Shown here one piece after another: positions 50,438-61,123 of a DNA stretch of 64,000 nucleotides. The translations under genes were made by a program, and so were the position numbers. Below the pieces are notes generated by a model, which had not been told where the DNA came from, did no database searches, and saw only the letters and a list, made by a program, of their open reading frames with translations. The stretch is from NCBI RefSeq assembly GCF_007833165.1, contig NZ_VOBQ01000010.1:1-64000 (forward strand). The letters are read 5' to 3'. Every line of letters begins with the position of its first letter. The stretch's first letter is position 1. Origin of the DNA: Caenimonas sedimenti. Its GTDB lineage: Bacteria; Pseudomonadota; Gammaproteobacteria; Burkholderiales; Burkholderiaceae_C.

Positions 50438-52468
50438 ATGGCCAACGATTCCCTGATGGCGAACGCGATTCGCGCGCTCGCCATGGACGCCGTGCAACAA
50501 GCGAACTCGGGCCATCCGGGCGCGCCCATGGGCATGGCGGACATCGCCGTGGCCCTGTGGCACCGTCACCTGAAGCACAGCCCGAAGAACCCGAAGTGGC
50601 CCGACCGTGACCGTTTCGTGCTGTCCAACGGCCACGGATCGATGCTGCTCTATGCGCTGTTGCACCTGACGGGCTACGACCTGCCCATCGGCGAGCTGAA
50701 GGGCTTCCGCCAGCTGCACAGCAAGACCCCCGGCCACCCCGAAGTGGGCGTCACGCCCGGCATCGAGACCACCACTGGCCCGCTCGGACAGGGCATCACC
50801 AATGCCGTGGGCATGGCGCTGGCCGAAAAGCTGCTGGCCGCCGAGTTCAACCGCGACGGCCACACCGTCGTCGACCACCAGACCTATGTGTTCCTGGGCG
50901 ACGGTTGCCTCATGGAAGGCATCAGCCACGAGGCCTGCGCGCTGGCCGGCGCCTGGAAGCTGAACAAGCTGGTCGCGGTGTATGACGACAACGGCATCTC
51001 CATCGACGGCCAGGTCACGCCCTGGTTCATCGACGACACGCCGGCACGCTTCAAGGCGTACGGCTGGAACGTGATCGGCCCGGTCGATGGCCACGACGTG
51101 GAAGCCGTGAGCCGTGCCATCGCCGACGCCCGCCGCAGCGCCGAGAAGCCGACGCTCATCGTCGCCAAGACGCACATCGGCAAGGGCTCGCCGAACCGCG
51201 CCAACACCGCCAAAGCCCATGGCGAGCCGTTGGGCGCGGAAGAGATTGCGCTGACCCGCACCGCCATCGGCTGGGCGCACACGCCGTTCGAACTGCCGCA
51301 GGCCGTGTACGACGAATGGGATGGCAAGGCCAAGGGCCAGGTGGCCGAAGAAGAGTGGGACCAGCGCTTCGCCGCCTACCGCGCCGCGCACCCCGAGCTG
51401 GCCGCCGAGTACCTGCGCCGCATGAACGGCGAGTTGCCGAAGAACTTCTCGCAAGTCGCCGTCGATGCCGCGGTGGCGGCGCACGCCAAGGCCGAGACCG
51501 TCGCTTCGCGCAAGGCCTCGCAGATCGCGCTGGAAGCCTTCACGGCCGCCCTGCCCGAGATGCTGGGCGGCTCGGCCGACCTCACCGGCTCCAACCTCAC
51601 CAACACCAAGAGCACGCCGCCGCTGCGTTTCGACCAGGCCGGTGAAGTGAAGCGCACCGAAGACGGAAAGATCGGCCGCCACATCAATTACGGCGTGCGT
51701 GAGTTCGGCATGGCCGCCATCATGAACGGCATCGCGCTGCATGGCGGGTACATCCCCTACGGCGGCACCTTCCTCACCTTCAGCGACTACAGCCGCAATG
51801 CCATCCGCATGGCGGCGCTGATGAAGCAGCGCGTGATCCACGTGTTCACGCACGACTCCATCGGCCTGGGCGAAGACGGCCCGACGCACCAGTCGGTGGA
51901 GCACGCGGCCAGCCTGCGCCTGATCCCGAACCTGGACGTCTGGCGTCCCGGTGACACGGCCGAGACCGCGGTGGCCTGGGCGGTGGCGCTGCAGAACACC
52001 GACCGGCCGACGGCGCTGCTGCTGTCGCGCCAGAACCTCCCCTATGCGCCCAAAGCGGGGCTGGACGAGATCAGCCGTGGCGGCTACGTGCTGGCGGAGC
52101 CGGCGGAAGTCGGCCTCGCCAAGAAGGCGCAGGCGGTGATCATCGCCACCGGTTCCGAAGTGCAGCTGGCGCTGAAGGCGCAGGAGCTGCTGGCGCAAGG
52201 CGGCGTCGCCGTGCGTGTCGTGTCTGTGCCCAGTACCAGCACCTTCGATCGGCAGGATGTGGCGTACAAAAGCGCCGTGCTGCCCGCGGGCGTCCCGCGC
52301 ATCGCGGTGGAAGCCGGCGTCACCGATGGCTGGTGGAAGTACGGCTGCGCGGCCGTGGTCGGCCTCGACACCTATGGTGAGTCGGCGCCGGCCAGTGCGC
52401 TGTTCAAGTATTTCGGTTTCACGCCGGAGAATGTCGCGGACACGGTTCGCGCCGTGTTGAAAAAATGA
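50438..52468 (+). CDS. tkt: Transketolase
   Basis: The 676-residue thiamine-diphosphate enzyme of the pentose phosphate pathway has an N-terminal TPP domain with [28 protein letters not shown] and the metal motif [13 protein letters not shown]. The middle Pyr domain has [13 protein letters not shown] and [15 protein letters not shown]-terminal domain ends at a lysine pair. Full family length. GAPDH follows after a REP element. ATG 50438 is used; open codons upstream are antisense to speD. Confidence 0.95.
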   Translation: MANDSLMANAIRALAMDAVQQANSGHPGAPMGMADIAVALWHRHLKHSPKNPKWPDRDRFVLSNGHGSMLLYALLHLTGYDLPIGELKGFRQLHSKTPGHPEVGVTPGIETTTGPLGQGITNAVGMALAEKLLAAEFNRDGHTVVDHQTYVFLGDGCLMEGISHEACALAGAWKLNKLVAVYDDNGISIDGQVTPWFIDDTPARFKAYGWNVIGPVDGHDVEAVSRAIADARRSAEKPTLIVAKTHIGKGSPNRANTAKAHGEPLGAEEIALTRTAIGWAHTPFELPQAVYDEWDGKAKGQVAEEEWDQRFAAYRAAHPELAAEYLRRMNGELPKNFSQVAVDAAVAAHAKAETVASRKASQIALEAFTAALPEMLGGSADLTGSNLTNTKSTPPLRFDQAGEVKRTEDGKIGRHINYGVREFGMAAIMNGIALHGGYIPYGGTFLTFSDYSRNAIRMAALMKQRVIHVFTHDSIGLGEDGPTHQSVEHAASLRLIPNLDVWRPGDTAETAVAWAVALQNTDRPTALLLSRQNLPYAPKAGLDEISRGGYVLAEPAEVGLAKKAQAVIIATGSEVQLALKAQELLAQGGVAVRVVSVPSTSTFDRQDVAYKSAVLPAGVPRIAVEAGVTDGWWKYGCAAVVGLDTYGESAPASALFKYFGFTPENVADTVRAVLKK

Positions 52469-53584
<1,116 letters not shown>

Positions 53585-53592
53585 CCAGCCTC

Positions 53593-53617
53593 GTCATTCC
53601 CGCGGAGGCGGGAATCC
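53593..53617. repeat. Single REP palindrome after gap
   Basis: GTCATTCCCGC (53593-53604 region) with GCGGGAAT (53608-53615) around GGAG. It shares the GTCAT edge of the paired elements and is the same kind of unit as that at the ksgA stop, in the other orientation. Confidence 0.65.
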
Positions 53618-53630
53618 AGAGCTCCCAGGA

Positions 53631-53655
53631 AGCGCGCCACCGGCGCGCTTTTTCT
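53631..53655 (+). terminator. Intrinsic terminator of gap
   Basis: AGCGCGCC (53631-53638) pairs with GGCGCGCT (53642-53649) around ACC, followed by TTTTTCTT. It is 46 bases after the gap stop codon. Confidence 0.85.
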
Positions 53656-53661
53656 TGGCGC

Positions 53662-54699
53662 TCACCTGGCCGTTTCTGCCAATGCCCTTTGAAAGAATCC
53701 CGTGATGGCCTTGTTGATCCGCGGCACTTGCGTACTGCGGTCGAATTCAGGCGGATCCTGGATGAGGTCCGGAAACCCGCCTACTTCCGGGAGCGGACCG
53801 AGCAGCGCGCCGTGCCCGCCAGACTCGACATTCAGAAGATGCTCGCAGGAACGGCACGCGGCGACAACGACGTCGCTGTGGAACCGGGGGACCAGCCAGC
53901 GATCATTTTGTGCGCTGATCAGTGCGAGAGCGACTTTGGGTTGCCGCAGCGAATCGGGATCGAAGTCAGCAGCGAATGGCACACCTGCCGCCACAGCGAC
54001 GATTCGGCGATCCACGTGCTCGTACCAGGCGGGATCATCGAACTTCCGGTCGTTGATGGCGTTGACGATCGTCTTCTTGAGGCCATCCAGCATGCCTCCG
54101 GTCAATGCCACCGACGGGCCAGCGCAGGCGTGGAAATCCTCGGCGATGTTCAGTCTACAGTGTTCGCGCAGCCGGGAAGGCGACCAGCGTCCGCCGGCCA
54201 AAGTGAGCGCCGTGTGTCCACCAGCGGACATGCCGAACATGCCGACACGGTCGAAATCCAGGCGCGAAGCGAACGCCCGTTCCCGCGCCAGTCTGTCGAT
54301 GGAGCGGGAAACCTCCAGGGGACGGCGGCGCCAGGCGGGGGGCCCGGGATCGCTCGCGTCCTTGTGGTTGTCGGCATGGTGCTCCGGCAGAACGACGGTG
54401 AAGCCGGCGTCCACCAGCGAACGTACAAGGTCGTAGTGGGCCCAGGGCGACCCAGGCGAGCCATGCGAAATCACGACGAGGCGTGCGCTGGCCGCCGTCG
54501 GGACCGCATCGATCGCGACGTCGAGTTGGAAGCTGCCCCTCTGCGCGGTTGCAGGGGCCGATCGCGTTGGATAGAAGACGGTGACGGGGCCTGAAACCGC
54601 GTTGGCCGGCAGTTCGACCATTCCGACCCTTGCGTGAGCCGCCACCGCCATTGCGGCCAGAGCGGCGGCGAAGACCCTCTTGACGTTGAAGTGGAGCAT
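53662..54699 (-). CDS. Secreted alpha/beta hydrolase (dienelactone-hydrolase/PAF-acetylhydrolase-like)
   Basis: The 345-residue precursor has a signal peptide (about 1-23, AVAAHA). The hydrolase core contains LVVISHGSPGS (oxyanion strand), the nucleophile elbow GMSAGGH (about residue 160), an Asp in ISAQNDRW and the catalytic His in VESGGHGALLG. Several extra Cys residues (REHCRLN, HACAG, ACRSCEH) suggest disulfides in the periplasm. Substrate unknown. It is read alone, divergent from the DUF3703-like fragment, after gap's terminator. Confidence 0.78.
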   Translation of the reverse strand: MLHFNVKRVFAAALAAMAVAAHARVGMVELPANAVSGPVTVFYPTRSAPATAQRGSFQLDVAIDAVPTAASARLVVISHGSPGSPWAHYDLVRSLVDAGFTVVLPEHHADNHKDASDPGPPAWRRRPLEVSRSIDRLARERAFASRLDFDRVGMFGMSAGGHTALTLAGGRWSPSRLREHCRLNIAEDFHACAGPSVALTGGMLDGLKKTIVNAINDRKFDDPAWYEHVDRRIVAVAAGVPFAADFDPDSLRQPKVALALISAQNDRWLVPRFHSDVVVAACRSCEHLLNVESGGHGALLGPLPEVGGFPDLIQDPPEFDRSTQVPRINKAITGFFQRALAETAR

Positions 54700-54843
54700 T
54701 TGTGCTGGTGGTGAAGTTCGGGTGCGCAGAGTAGCAACGCGATGGGGCTTGCGGCTTGAACGAAAAGGCTGCGAGGGCAGCCGCTTTGTTCAAGCCCCGC
54801 CGGCCTTCGAGGGGAAGAATTCGTTCTGTCACCACACGGAGCG

Positions 54844-54966
54844 ATGCACATGTCCAACTTCTCGATTCAGATTCGTCCCCACGTTGATGCCGAACTCCAC
54901 GCGGCTCACGAGGCCGAGCGCCGCGGCGAGTTCTACACGGCCTTCCTCGAAGCGGCCCGCGCCTGA
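54844..54966 (+). pseudogene. DUF3703-like N-terminal fragment (40 codons)
   Basis: ATG 54844 (or 54850) opens 40 codons. Their product, with F-S-I-Q-I-R-P-H-V-D-A-E-L and then E-A-E-R-R-G-E-F-Y-T-A-F-L-E-A-A-R-A, resembles the first third of DUF3703 proteins, which normally continue with an ERAHVLGQ helix and a further ~60 residues. Here a TGA falls just where that helix should go on, and the next gene's ribosome site follows directly. It is either a degraded copy or a short stand-alone helix pair. It precedes the YtkA/FixH-like gene by 12 bases. Confidence 0.5.
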
Positions 54967-54978
54967 AGGGAGGACCAG

Positions 54979-55410
54979 ATGATCCACCGCGCACTTGCCG
55001 TCTTCGGCCTCGCTCTCCTGGCCGCCGGTTGCAGCACACCACCCGCCAACCTGGACCTGTCGCTGGACAAGCGAACCGCCGCCGGGATCTACCGCGTCGC
55101 GCTGCAACCGCCCGCGCAGGCTCCCGCCATCAACCAGATGCATGCCTGGCAGGTCAAGCTGGCCGCGCCCGACGGGAGTCCGGTCCGCGCCGCGCATTTC
55201 AAGGTCGACGGCGGCATGCCGCAGCATGGACACGGGCTTCCCACGCAGCCTCGCGTCACGCGTGAGCTCGCGCCAGGCACCTACTTGCTCGAAGGCATGA
55301 AGTTCAGCATGACCGGATGGTGGGAAGTGAAGCTGGACATCCAGGGACCGGCGGGCGTCGACCAGGTCACGTTCAATACGGTGGTCGACACGCCGAAGAG
55401 CCGGCCGTGA
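54979..55410 (+). CDS. YtkA/FixH-like lipoprotein
   Basis: The 143-residue precursor has a lipobox LAAGC (Cys18) and an Ig-like beta domain with the YtkA/FixH signature: MHAWQVKLAAPDG, VDGGMPQHGHGLPTQPRV and YLLEGMKFSMTGWWEVKLDI. Conserved Met and His residues are a pattern seen in periplasmic copper or cytochrome-related proteins. GGGAGG eight bases before the ATG. Its stop overlaps the GTG of the di-haem gene, so the two products are probably functional partners. Confidence 0.78.
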   Translation: MIHRALAVFGLALLAAGCSTPPANLDLSLDKRTAAGIYRVALQPPAQAPAINQMHAWQVKLAAPDGSPVRAAHFKVDGGMPQHGHGLPTQPRVTRELAPGTYLLEGMKFSMTGWWEVKLDIQGPAGVDQVTFNTVVDTPKSRP

Positions 55411-56705
55411 AACGCACCGCCTTGCGGGTCCGGACCCCTGGCCCCCTCAAATTCGTGGCCGTCCTCGCGGCAAGCCTGCTGACGACGCTCGCCGCGCTCG
55501 CACTCGACAAGTTGCCGCCGCGCGACGCGTGGTCGCCGCAGCAAGTTGCGGTGCTCGCGTCAATGCGGCTGAAGGAGGCGGGCTCGCAACCCGCAGACCC
55601 GTCCAATGCCTACGAGCAGAAGACCGAAGCGGTGGCGCTCGGCCGGGCGCTCTTCAACGACACCCGCCTGAGCCGCGACGGCCAGGTCGCGTGCGCCAGT
55701 TGCCACGCGGCCGACCAACAGTTCCAGGATGGCAGGCCGCGGGGCCAGGGCATCGGCACGGGGCAGCGGCGGACCATGCCCGTCATGGGCGCCGCGCATT
55801 CACCTTTCCTGTTCTGGGACGGCCGCAAGGACAGCCTCTGGTCTCAGGCGCTCGGCCCGCTCGAGGACGCGCAGGAACACGGGGGCAACCGGGTGCGCTT
55901 CGTCAAGCTGCTGCAGTCTCACTACTCGACGCAGTACCAGGTGGTTTTCGGGCCGCTGCCTCCCCTGGGCAAGCTCCCGGACGACGCTTCGCCCGCCGGA
56001 TCGGAGGCCGAGCGCGCAGTCTGGGCCGCGATGGCGCCAGCCAGCCGCGATGGCGTGAACCGTGTGTTCGCGAACATGGGCAAGGCGATTGCCGCCTTCG
56101 AGCGAACCCTTTCCTATGGCGAGTCGCGCTTTGACCGGTATGCGCAGGCCACGGTCGAAGCCGACGGCCGGGGGCAGGAGGTCCTTTCGTCGCAGGAAGT
56201 CCGCGGCTTGCGGCTGTTCCTTACCAAGGGGCAATGCGTGACCTGCCACAACGGACCCTTGCTCTCCGACCACGCATTCCACAACACCGGCGTGCCACCC
56301 CTGGACCGGACGCGCCCGGACCGTGGCCGCGCCGAAGGCGTGAAGAAGCTGCTGCAGGACGAGTTCAACTGCCTCGGGCGTTACAGCGATGCCAGGCCCG
56401 AGCAATGCGGAGAACTGCAGTTCGTGGCCGGGAACGATCCGGCCCAGCTGGCCGCCTTTCGCACGCCGAGCCTGCGCAACGTCGAAGCACGCGCGCCCTA
56501 TATGCACGCGGGCCAGTTCGCGACGCTGGAACAGGTGCTGCAGCACTACGCGGCCTCTCCCCGCGCGGTGCTCGGCCACAGCGAGTTGGCGCAGGCTGGA
56601 GAACGCCACGCCGAGCGGCAGGCCATTCGCTTGTCGGCCTCGGAGATCCGGGACGTGGCCGCCTTCCTCGGAACCCTCACGGGGCCTGTCATTCAAGCAA
56701 AGTGA
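55407..56705 (+). CDS. Di-haem cytochrome c peroxidase / MauG-family protein
   Basis: The 432-residue exported protein has an N-terminal signal or anchor helix (about 12-32) and two CxxCH haem c sites, CASCH (residue 96) and CVTCH (residue 277). FRTPSLRNVEARAPYMHAGQF, which provides the distal region of the second haem, follows. Members reduce peroxides or carry out MauG-like oxidations in the periplasm. An extra Cys pair (FNCLGRYSDARPEQC) resembles MauG-like rather than classical CcpA sequences. GTG start overlaps the preceding stop (GTGA). Partner of the YtkA/FixH-like lipoprotein. Confidence 0.87.
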   Translation: MKRTALRVRTPGPLKFVAVLAASLLTTLAALALDKLPPRDAWSPQQVAVLASMRLKEAGSQPADPSNAYEQKTEAVALGRALFNDTRLSRDGQVACASCHAADQQFQDGRPRGQGIGTGQRRTMPVMGAAHSPFLFWDGRKDSLWSQALGPLEDAQEHGGNRVRFVKLLQSHYSTQYQVVFGPLPPLGKLPDDASPAGSEAERAVWAAMAPASRDGVNRVFANMGKAIAAFERTLSYGESRFDRYAQATVEADGRGQEVLSSQEVRGLRLFLTKGQCVTCHNGPLLSDHAFHNTGVPPLDRTRPDRGRAEGVKKLLQDEFNCLGRYSDARPEQCGELQFVAGNDPAQLAAFRTPSLRNVEARAPYMHAGQFATLEQVLQHYAASPRAVLGHSELAQAGERHAERQAIRLSASEIRDVAAFLGTLTGPVIQAK

Positions 56706-57511
56706 CGATGCTGTTCCTGCATGCGCGCGCTGAGCGGGCCGCTCATCTGGAAGGCGGAGGGCGGCAATCCGAACATCGTCCGCGCCGTCCGCGACAGATG
56801 CGCGGAATCCGCGAAGCCCGCCGCATGCGCCGCCGCCGACAGCGTGTCGCCCTGCATCAGGAGGGTGAACACGTGCAGGAGCCTGCGCCACAGCACATAG
56901 GTGCGCAGCGGCATCCCGGTTTCCTCGACGAAAAGATGGCGGAACCGTTCGGGCGACAGGTGGACGCGCTTCGCCAACTCAGGCAGGGAAACTGGCTGAT
57001 CGACGCTATGCCTGAGGTATTCGACGACGGCCAGCACCCGCGGGTCGGAAGGTTCCCGGTGCGCCGTCTGGGAAACCTGTTGCACGAGCTGCATGCACGC
57101 TTCCCGCACGGCTTCATGGTCTTGTTCGACACGCCAGGCCCGGTCCAGGCGGGCGGCGGCCGCTTCGACCAGGTCCGCGTCGAGCAGCTCGAGGCGACCC
57201 TGCAACCGGGAGGTCAACGCCTTGCCTGCGGGCGTCTCGGGTTCGATGAAAAGAACGATGCTGATGTCGCAGCCGCTGATGTCGATCGTGTGCGTCGCCT
57301 TGGAGGGAACCAGCGCCGCGGCGCAAGGCTGCCACTCGCCACGGACGCCGAACTGGACGCGCAGGCCACGCGGCAAACCGAGTGCCAGCTGGATCGCGTA
57401 GTGCGAATGCGCAGCGATGGGCGCTCCGCTGCCGCCCTCCCCCAGAAAGCCGCACACGCCGGCCCAGGCGACGAAGTCGCCTCGATAGCGATTGGAGGGG
57501 GCGGTGGGCAA
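56693..57511 (-). CDS. AraC-family transcriptional regulator
   Basis: The 272-residue protein has an N-terminal cupin-like sensor (about 25-110: AHSHYAIQLALGL, VPSKATHTI) and a C-terminal AraC DNA-binding domain with two helix-turn-helix units (PVSLPELAKRVHLSPERFRHLF, about 175-196, and AAAHAAGFADSAHLSRTARTMFG, about 225-247). TTG start at 57511 without a strong ribosome site; no in-frame ATG fits better. It converges on the di-haem gene with a 13-base overlap and is divergent from the hydrolase at 57657, a likely target. Confidence 0.85.
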   Translation of the reverse strand: MPTAPSNRYRGDFVAWAGVCGFLGEGGSGAPIAAHSHYAIQLALGLPRGLRVQFGVRGEWQPCAAALVPSKATHTIDISGCDISIVLFIEPETPAGKALTSRLQGRLELLDADLVEAAAARLDRAWRVEQDHEAVREACMQLVQQVSQTAHREPSDPRVLAVVEYLRHSVDQPVSLPELAKRVHLSPERFRHLFVEETGMPLRTYVLWRRLLHVFTLLMQGDTLSAAAHAAGFADSAHLSRTARTMFGLPPSAFQMSGPLSARMQEQHRHFA

Positions 57512-57656
57512 TTGGATACCGGCTCGGAGACAGTCTAACCAAGCAACCAGGCGAGGGGCAGCACCTCATCAGCACGAAGCTCGACCGTTCTTCCTGATAC
57601 ACGCGTCCCGAAGCGTGCATTGCACAATCGCCGGCGCGGCAATGAATGGAAAACCC

Positions 57657-58442
57657 ATGCAAGTCACTTCACGCGACGGCACCCGCATCGCCTTCGACCA
57701 GCAAGGGACCGGCCCGGCGGTCATCCTGGTGGGCGGCGCCCTGTCGGACCGCACAGGCGGCGCGGAGCTGGCTGCCTTGCTCGCGCCGCACCTGACCGTC
57801 TGCACCTATGACCGCCGCGGCCGCGGCGACAGCGGCGACACCAGGCCATCCACCGTCGCGCGTGAGATCGAGGATCTTCAAGCGCTCGTCGATCATGCCG
57901 GCGGCACGGCCTTCGTGTACGGCAAGTCGTCCGGGGCGGCGCTTGCCTTGCAGGCGGCATCGGCACTCGGGGACAAGGTGAAGAAGCTGGCCCTTTACGA
58001 GGCGCCCTACAACGACGCGCCCGGTGCCGCCAAGGAGTGGGCGGACTTCACCGCGAAGCTGGACGCATTGCTGGCCGGCGAACGCCATGACGATGCGGTC
58101 TCGCAGTTCATGCGATTCGTGGGCGCGCCGGACGAAGTCCTGGCGAAGATGAAGGCGTCGCCCGCCTGGCCGGGGATGGTGGCCATGGCGCCGACCCTGG
58201 CCTATGACAATGCCGTCCTGGGGAAGGATCGCTCCGTTCCAGTTGCGATCGCAGCCAGGGTCCAGGCCGCCACGCTGGTGATGGACGGCAGCGCCAGCGC
58301 CGGACCCATGCCGTTCATGCGTGCGACGGCAGACACGCTCGCCAAGGCCATTCCCGGGGCGCAACGGCAGGTCGTGGAGGGCCAGGCCCATGACGTCGAC
58401 GCGAAAGTCCTCGCGCCGATCCTGCTGGAGTTCTTCCAGTAG
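57657..58442 (+). CDS. Alpha/beta hydrolase
   Basis: The 261-residue cytosolic protein begins MQVTSRDGTRIAFDQQG. It has the oxyanion strand VILVGGALSD, TYDRRGRGDSGD, a GxSxG-type elbow YGKSSGAAL (Ser at about residue 89), an acid near VMDGSASAGP and the His in VVEGQAHDVD. This order is typical of small esterase or haloperoxidase-like hydrolases. Substrate unknown. An ATG five codons upstream (57642) is possible; GGAA before 57657 favours the shorter form. The AraC gene is divergent. Confidence 0.82.
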   Translation: MQVTSRDGTRIAFDQQGTGPAVILVGGALSDRTGGAELAALLAPHLTVCTYDRRGRGDSGDTRPSTVAREIEDLQALVDHAGGTAFVYGKSSGAALALQAASALGDKVKKLALYEAPYNDAPGAAKEWADFTAKLDALLAGERHDDAVSQFMRFVGAPDEVLAKMKASPAWPGMVAMAPTLAYDNAVLGKDRSVPVAIAARVQAATLVMDGSASAGPMPFMRATADTLAKAIPGAQRQVVEGQAHDVDAKVLAPILLEFFQ

Positions 58443-58543
58443 CGCCTGCAGGTTCGTGCACTTCTGTCAATCGTCGCAATGCGCGATGACTCAGGCGCCG
58501 CGCGCGTTCAGACTGGGGCGCAAACAACTTCAAAGTAGTCGCC

Positions 58544-59341
58544 ATGCGCCGTCGTGCTGCCCTGGGAACCTTCGTGCTCACTGCCCTGTTGCTCGGCTGC
58601 GCCACCGCGCCCCCGGTCTTGCAGGCAAACGAGGAAGTTCGCCGCTCACTGGCGCCGACGGGAACCTTGCGCATCGCGGTCTTCACCGGGTCTCCGATGT
58701 CGATGGTGCGCGATGCCGCAAGCGGCCGCACGCTGGGCGTGGCGTACGAGCTGGGGACGGCGCTCGCCGCGCGGCTGGGCGTTCCGCACCAGCTGGTTGA
58801 ATTCGGGACGTTTGCCGACGTGGCGGCAGCCCTGGCGTCCGGCCAGGCCGACATCGGCATGTTCAACGCGAGTTCCCCGCGCGCCTCCGAAGTCTGGCTG
58901 GCTCCAACGTTGCTGTCGCAGGAAGCGAGCTATCTCGTGCCCGGAACGTCGAGCATCATGGCCATCGCGGACGTGGACAAGCCCGGCGTGCGCGTAGGCG
59001 TCCAGCAGAACAGCAGTTCGCAAGGCCTCCTGGCTCGCACCTTGAAGTCGGCGACGCTCGTGCCCTTGCCCAACTTGCAGAACGTTCCGCAAATGTTCGC
59101 GGCGGGCCAACTCGGCGCCTTCGCGACGAACAAGGGAATCCTGTTCGACCTTTCCGATCGCGTGCCGGCCTCGCGGATCCTGGAAGGCAGCTATGCCATC
59201 GAGAACCAGACCCTGGCGATCCCCAAGGGGCGGGAAGCTGGAGGCGCTTACCTGGCAAAGTTCCTGGACGAAGCACGGAGCTCCGGACTGGTGAAGGCGT
59301 CGGCGGAGCGGGCCCGTCTTCGTGGGGTGCTCTTCCGCTAG
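58544..59341 (+). CDS. Extracellular solute-binding lipoprotein (family 3)
   Basis: The 265-residue precursor has a lipobox LLLGC (Cys19). The periplasmic binding fold contains TLRIAVFTGSPMSM, LGVAYELGTALAARLGV, ALASGQADIGMFN and GVRVGVQQNSSSQGLL, as in amino-acid-type binding proteins. No permease or ATPase gene is adjacent, so it is an orphan receptor or works with a remote transporter. It stands alone, 101 bases after the hydrolase. Confidence 0.84.
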   Translation: MRRRAALGTFVLTALLLGCATAPPVLQANEEVRRSLAPTGTLRIAVFTGSPMSMVRDAASGRTLGVAYELGTALAARLGVPHQLVEFGTFADVAAALASGQADIGMFNASSPRASEVWLAPTLLSQEASYLVPGTSSIMAIADVDKPGVRVGVQQNSSSQGLLARTLKSATLVPLPNLQNVPQMFAAGQLGAFATNKGILFDLSDRVPASRILEGSYAIENQTLAIPKGREAGGAYLAKFLDEARSSGLVKASAERARLRGVLFR

Positions 59342-59356
59342 GCGGTCGGCGGCCGG

Positions 59357-60034
59357 CTACCCGCCAAAGCCAACGAACGTGGTGGCCTCCGCCACGCTCT
59401 TGCGCTCCGAGACCACCGCATTGGCGGAAAAGGTCTCGTCGGGCCACCCGAGCGCCACGCTCTTCATGATCACCTGGTCGGCGGCGATGCCGGCGTGCTC
59501 GCGCACCACCGGCGACTGCATGATGCCCTGGCTGTTGATCACGCAGCCCAGGCCGCGCGACCACGCGGCGTTGACCAGCGCCGTGGTGACCGCGCCGCAG
59601 TCGAACGGCGTGTCGTCGCTGCCGTCGAGCACGCGGTCGTAGGTGACGATGATGCAGACGGGCGCGTCGAACTGGCGAAAGCCGCGCATCACCCAGTCGT
59701 GGCGCATCTCCTTGTCGTCGCGCGCGATGCCCATCGCGGCGAACAGCTGCTTGGCCACGCCGACCTGCCGGTCGCGGTGCTGGCCCGCGAAGGCCTGGCC
59801 GGTACGGAACTCGCGCGACTGCGGCACGCCGGCGGCCATCCGCTCCGTGTTGCCCGCGCGGATGCGGTTGAGCGGCTCGCCCGTGACGACGTAGAAATTC
59901 CACGGCTGCGTGTTCATGGAGGACGGTGCCCGCATGGCCAGCGCCAGGATCTCCTCGATCAGCGCCCGCGGCACCGGGTCCGGCTTGTAGCCGCGGATGC
60001 TGCGGCGTCCGAGGATGACGTCGTCGAACTGCAT
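59357..60034 (-). CDS. Nitroreductase-family FMN oxidoreductase
   Basis: The 225-residue protein has the FMN-binding start RRSIRGYKPDPVP, MRAPSSMNTQPWNFYVV, AWSRGLGCVINSQG and the C-terminal ALGWPDETF. These enzymes reduce nitroaromatics, quinones or enones with NAD(P)H. Physiological substrate unknown. It ends 15 bases from the convergent binding-protein gene and is divergent from the ABC exporter. Confidence 0.88.
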   Translation of the reverse strand: MQFDDVILGRRSIRGYKPDPVPRALIEEILALAMRAPSSMNTQPWNFYVVTGEPLNRIRAGNTERMAAGVPQSREFRTGQAFAGQHRDRQVGVAKQLFAAMGIARDDKEMRHDWVMRGFRQFDAPVCIIVTYDRVLDGSDDTPFDCGAVTTALVNAAWSRGLGCVINSQGIMQSPVVREHAGIAADQVIMKSVALGWPDETFSANAVVSERKSVAEATTFVGFGG

Positions 60035-60148
60035 GGTGCTCCTTGTTCAATCCACCGGGCGGGATCATAGGCAGGCGGTTGCGTTCCTCCTGTCACGTTC
60101 GCTCCATCGTGCCGATGCACAATCGCGGACTTCGACTTCACCCGCGCA

Positions 60149-61123
60149 ATGAACGAACCGACCAGTCTGGCCATCCAGGCCCGCGGCCTCGCCAAGCATT
60201 TCGGCGAGGTGCGCGCGGTCGACGGCATCGACCTCGACGTGCCGCGCGGCATGATTTTCGCCATCCTCGGGCCCAATGGCGCGGGCAAAACGACCCTGAT
60301 GCGCATGCTCGCGACCCTGGCCAGGCCCGACGCCGGCACGGCGCGCGTCATGGGCCACGACCTCGCATCGGTGCCGCATGAAGTCCGTGCCGTGATCTCG
60401 ATGACGGGGCAGTTCGCCTCGCTCGACGAGGACCTGACCGCGCGCGAAAACCTGGTGATGCTGGCGCGCCTCTGGGGTTTCCGTGGTGGCGCCGCCAAGG
60501 AGCGGGCCGACGAATTGCTCGCCGCTTTCGACCTTGCCGATGCCGCGACCCGGCAGGTCAAGGCCTACTCGGGCGGCATGCGCCGCCGGCTCGACATCGC
60601 GGCTTCCCTGGTGGTCACGCCCGGCGTGCTGTTCCTCGACGAGCCGACGACGGGCCTGGACCCGAAGGCGCGGCAGGGCGTGTGGGCGATCGTCCGATCG
60701 CTCGCGAAGTCCGGCGTCACCGTGCTGCTCACGACACAGTACATGGACGAAGCCGACCAGCTGGCCGAACGCATCGCCGTGATCGACCACGGCCGCAAGA
60801 TCGCTGAAGGCACCAGCACCGAGCTGAAGCGGGCCACCGGTTCCGGCTTCGTCCACGTCACGCTGGCCGACGCGTCGCGTCTCGAAGAAGCGGCGCGCCT
60901 GCTGCAGGAGCGCTGCGGCGCGAACGTGCAGCGCGGTGCCGAAGGGGCCCGCCTCTCGGTGGCCGCACGGACCGCGCAGGACGCGAACGATGCGCTGTCG
61001 GCGCTGCTCGCGGCCGGGATCGAGCCCGTGGACTTCGCGCTGGGCAGCCCCAGTCTCGACGAAGTCTTCTTCGCGCTCACGGGGCGGGCCGGCGGCGCCC
61101 CCGCCAAGGGAGACCCCACATGA
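60149..61123 (+). CDS. ABC transporter ATP-binding protein, DrrA type
   Basis: The 324-residue ATPase has Walker A GPNGAGKTT (about residues 40-48), signature YSGGMRRRL (about 140-148), Walker B VLFLDEPTTGLD and the switch His in TTQYMDEADQ context. A C-terminal extension (~230-324) is typical of DrrA exporters. The permease starts in its stop codon (ATGA). Substrate likely a hydrophobic drug or antibiotic by family, unproven here. Confidence 0.9.
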   Translation: MNEPTSLAIQARGLAKHFGEVRAVDGIDLDVPRGMIFAILGPNGAGKTTLMRMLATLARPDAGTARVMGHDLASVPHEVRAVISMTGQFASLDEDLTARENLVMLARLWGFRGGAAKERADELLAAFDLADAATRQVKAYSGGMRRRLDIAASLVVTPGVLFLDEPTTGLDPKARQGVWAIVRSLAKSGVTVLLTTQYMDEADQLAERIAVIDHGRKIAEGTSTELKRATGSGFVHVTLADASRLEEAARLLQERCGANVQRGAEGARLSVAARTAQDANDALSALLAAGIEPVDFALGSPSLDEVFFALTGRAGGAPAKGDPT

